DNA of 64,000 nucleotides from Curtobacterium pusillum (GTDB taxonomy: Bacteria; Actinomycetota; Actinomycetes; Actinomycetales; Microbacteriaceae), in assembly GCF_013359865.1 (NCBI RefSeq), contig NZ_JABMCE010000074.1, positions 1-64,000 on the forward strand, written 5' to 3'. The translations under genes were made by a program, and so were the position numbers. Position 1 is the stretch's first letter; each line of letters opens with the position of its first letter. The notes beneath the pieces are model-generated. The model searched no databases. It had not been told where the DNA came from and saw only the letters and a list, made by a program, of their open reading frames with translations. Shown here piece by piece: positions 63,152 to 64,000 of this stretch.

Positions 63152-64000
63152 CGATCGCGCTCGAGCCCCTGCTGGCGACGGCTCGCACGTGGCTCGCGCA
63201 GGATCCGGACCCGGCGACGCGTGACGAGCTGGAGGCCGCGATCGACGCAGCGGCCGACGGTTCCGGGCCCGAGGCGCAGGAACTCGCCGCGCGCTTCTCC
63301 GGCCGCTTGGCGTTCGGCACCGCCGGTCTCCGGGCCGAGCTCGGGTACGGGCCGCTCCGGATGAACCGCGTCGTCGTCACGCAGGCGGCGGCCGGACTCG
63401 CGCGCTTCCTGATCGACACGGGACGGCAGCGGAGCGTGGTCATCGGGTACGACGGCCGCGTGAAGTCCGATGTCTTCGCCCGTGACTCGGCCGAGGTCAT
63501 GCGCGGCCTGGGGTTGGACGTCACCCTGCTGCCGTCGGCGCTCCCCACGCCCGTGCTCGCCTTCGCAGTGCGCCACCTCGGCGTCGGGGCCGGCGTCATG
63601 GTGACGGCGAGCCACAACCCGCCGCGGGACAACGGGTACAAGGTGTACCTCGGTGGGGAGGACGACGGGTCGCAGATCGTGCCACCGGTCGACGGTTCGA
63701 TCGCGGACTCCATCGATGCCGTCGCGGCCGGTTCGATCACCCAGCTCGTGCGGGCCACCGACTACACGGTCGCTTCGTCGTCGCTGGTGGACGCGTACGT
63801 CTCCGCCACGGCGGCGACGGTCCCCGCTCCCGCGCTGGCGCCCGAGGCCCAGCCGAAGGTCGTCTACACGGCGATGCACGGCGTCGGGTGGGAGACCGCC
63901 CGCGCGGTGTTCGAAGCGGCCGGGTTCGCCGTCCCGACGACGGTCCCGGAGCAGATCGAGCCCGATGGGGCGTTCCCGACGGTGTCGTTCCCGAACCCCG
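63148..64000 (+). CDS. pmmB: Phosphohexomutase-family protein (PmmB-like), 3' end cut by window
   Basis: At least 284 residues of an alpha-D-phosphohexomutase. AFGTAGLRAELGYGPLRMNR opens domain 1. The catalytic phosphoserine loop is MVTASHNPPRDNGYKVY, and domain 2 begins PKVVYTAMHGVGWETARAVF. Annotated in the family as phosphomannomutase/phosphoglucomutase, but coupling to punA suggests it may convert ribose-1-phosphate to ribose-5-phosphate. The GTG start overlaps the punA stop. The metal-binding DGD motif of domain 2 would lie beyond the window end. Confidence 0.92.
   Translation, partial: MTIALEPLLATARTWLAQDPDPATRDELEAAIDAAADGSGPEAQELAARFSGRLAFGTAGLRAELGYGPLRMNRVVVTQAAAGLARFLIDTGRQRSVVIGYDGRVKSDVFARDSAEVMRGLGLDVTLLPSALPTPVLAFAVRHLGVGAGVMVTASHNPPRDNGYKVYLGGEDDGSQIVPPVDGSIADSIDAVAAGSITQLVRATDYTVASSSLVDAYVSATAATVPAPALAPEAQPKVVYTAMHGVGWETARAVFEAAGFAVPTTVPEQIEPDGAFPTVSFPNP

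Overview
The window is a stretch of very GC-rich actinobacterial chromosome. Its gene content points to a Microbacteriaceae member, most like Curtobacterium; this is inferred from family content and gene order, since no rRNA is present. Genes are tightly packed, with many 4-bp GTGA or ATGA stop/start overlaps and frequent GTG starts. Several first genes have a TANNNT hexamer 6-7 bases before the start codon and no Shine-Dalgarno, suggesting leaderless mRNAs. No gene-free gap exceeds about 260 bases. No insertion sequence, prophage or CRISPR array was seen.

Layout. 1-5005: tail of a TadE-like (Rv3654c-type) protein running without a stop into topA, then tmk and a DNA polymerase III delta-prime gene. 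5229-7703: TetR regulator, tRNA-Thr(CGU) and a secreted acid phosphatase with two tandem HAD domains. 7875-12591: Gfo/Idh/MocA oxidoreductase, PBP4-type carboxypeptidase, nicotinamidase and succinate-semialdehyde dehydrogenase. 12688-16415: ABC exporter with a small HTH regulator, and an MHS-type MFS transporter. 16608-20872: ribA, ribD, a GNAT acetyltransferase, trpS and xth, all on the minus strand. 21000-27330: PTS and mannitol locus (ptsH, DeoR-type regulator, ptsI, mtlA, mtlF, mtlD).

27404-42981 is the most unusual region: a type VII (ESX-like) secretion cluster. A minus-strand operon encodes an FHA protein, an unrecognised soluble protein, a small membrane protein, EccD, EccC and two MinD/ParA-like proteins that both lack the P-loop lysine. 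The divergent plus-strand operon encodes two WXG100-like proteins, another small secreted-type protein and a 691-residue polymorphic toxin. The toxin's C-terminus resembles CD38-type ADP-ribosyl cyclases. A putative immunity gene, a decayed gene fragment, an SseB-domain protein, a small Cys-rich protein and an unknown 528-residue protein follow. EccB, EccE and a mycosin protease are not encoded here. Three DUF805 membrane proteins and a TNT-domain (NAD glycohydrolase-type) protein lie just downstream.

46631-64000: sdhCDAB, mannosyltransferase and manC, a BMP-type nucleoside ABC importer, then cdd, deoA, add, an orphan PTS IIA/IIB pair, punA and a phosphohexomutase cut by the window edge. Together they form a nucleoside uptake and salvage locus: import, deamination, phosphorolysis and likely conversion of pentose-1-phosphate.

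Dispersed structure: four copies of one palindromic element (core GGAGGCRCGGTGC / GCACCGYGCCTCC) lie only in intergenic positions at gene 3' ends, one of them a perfect 54-bp palindrome.
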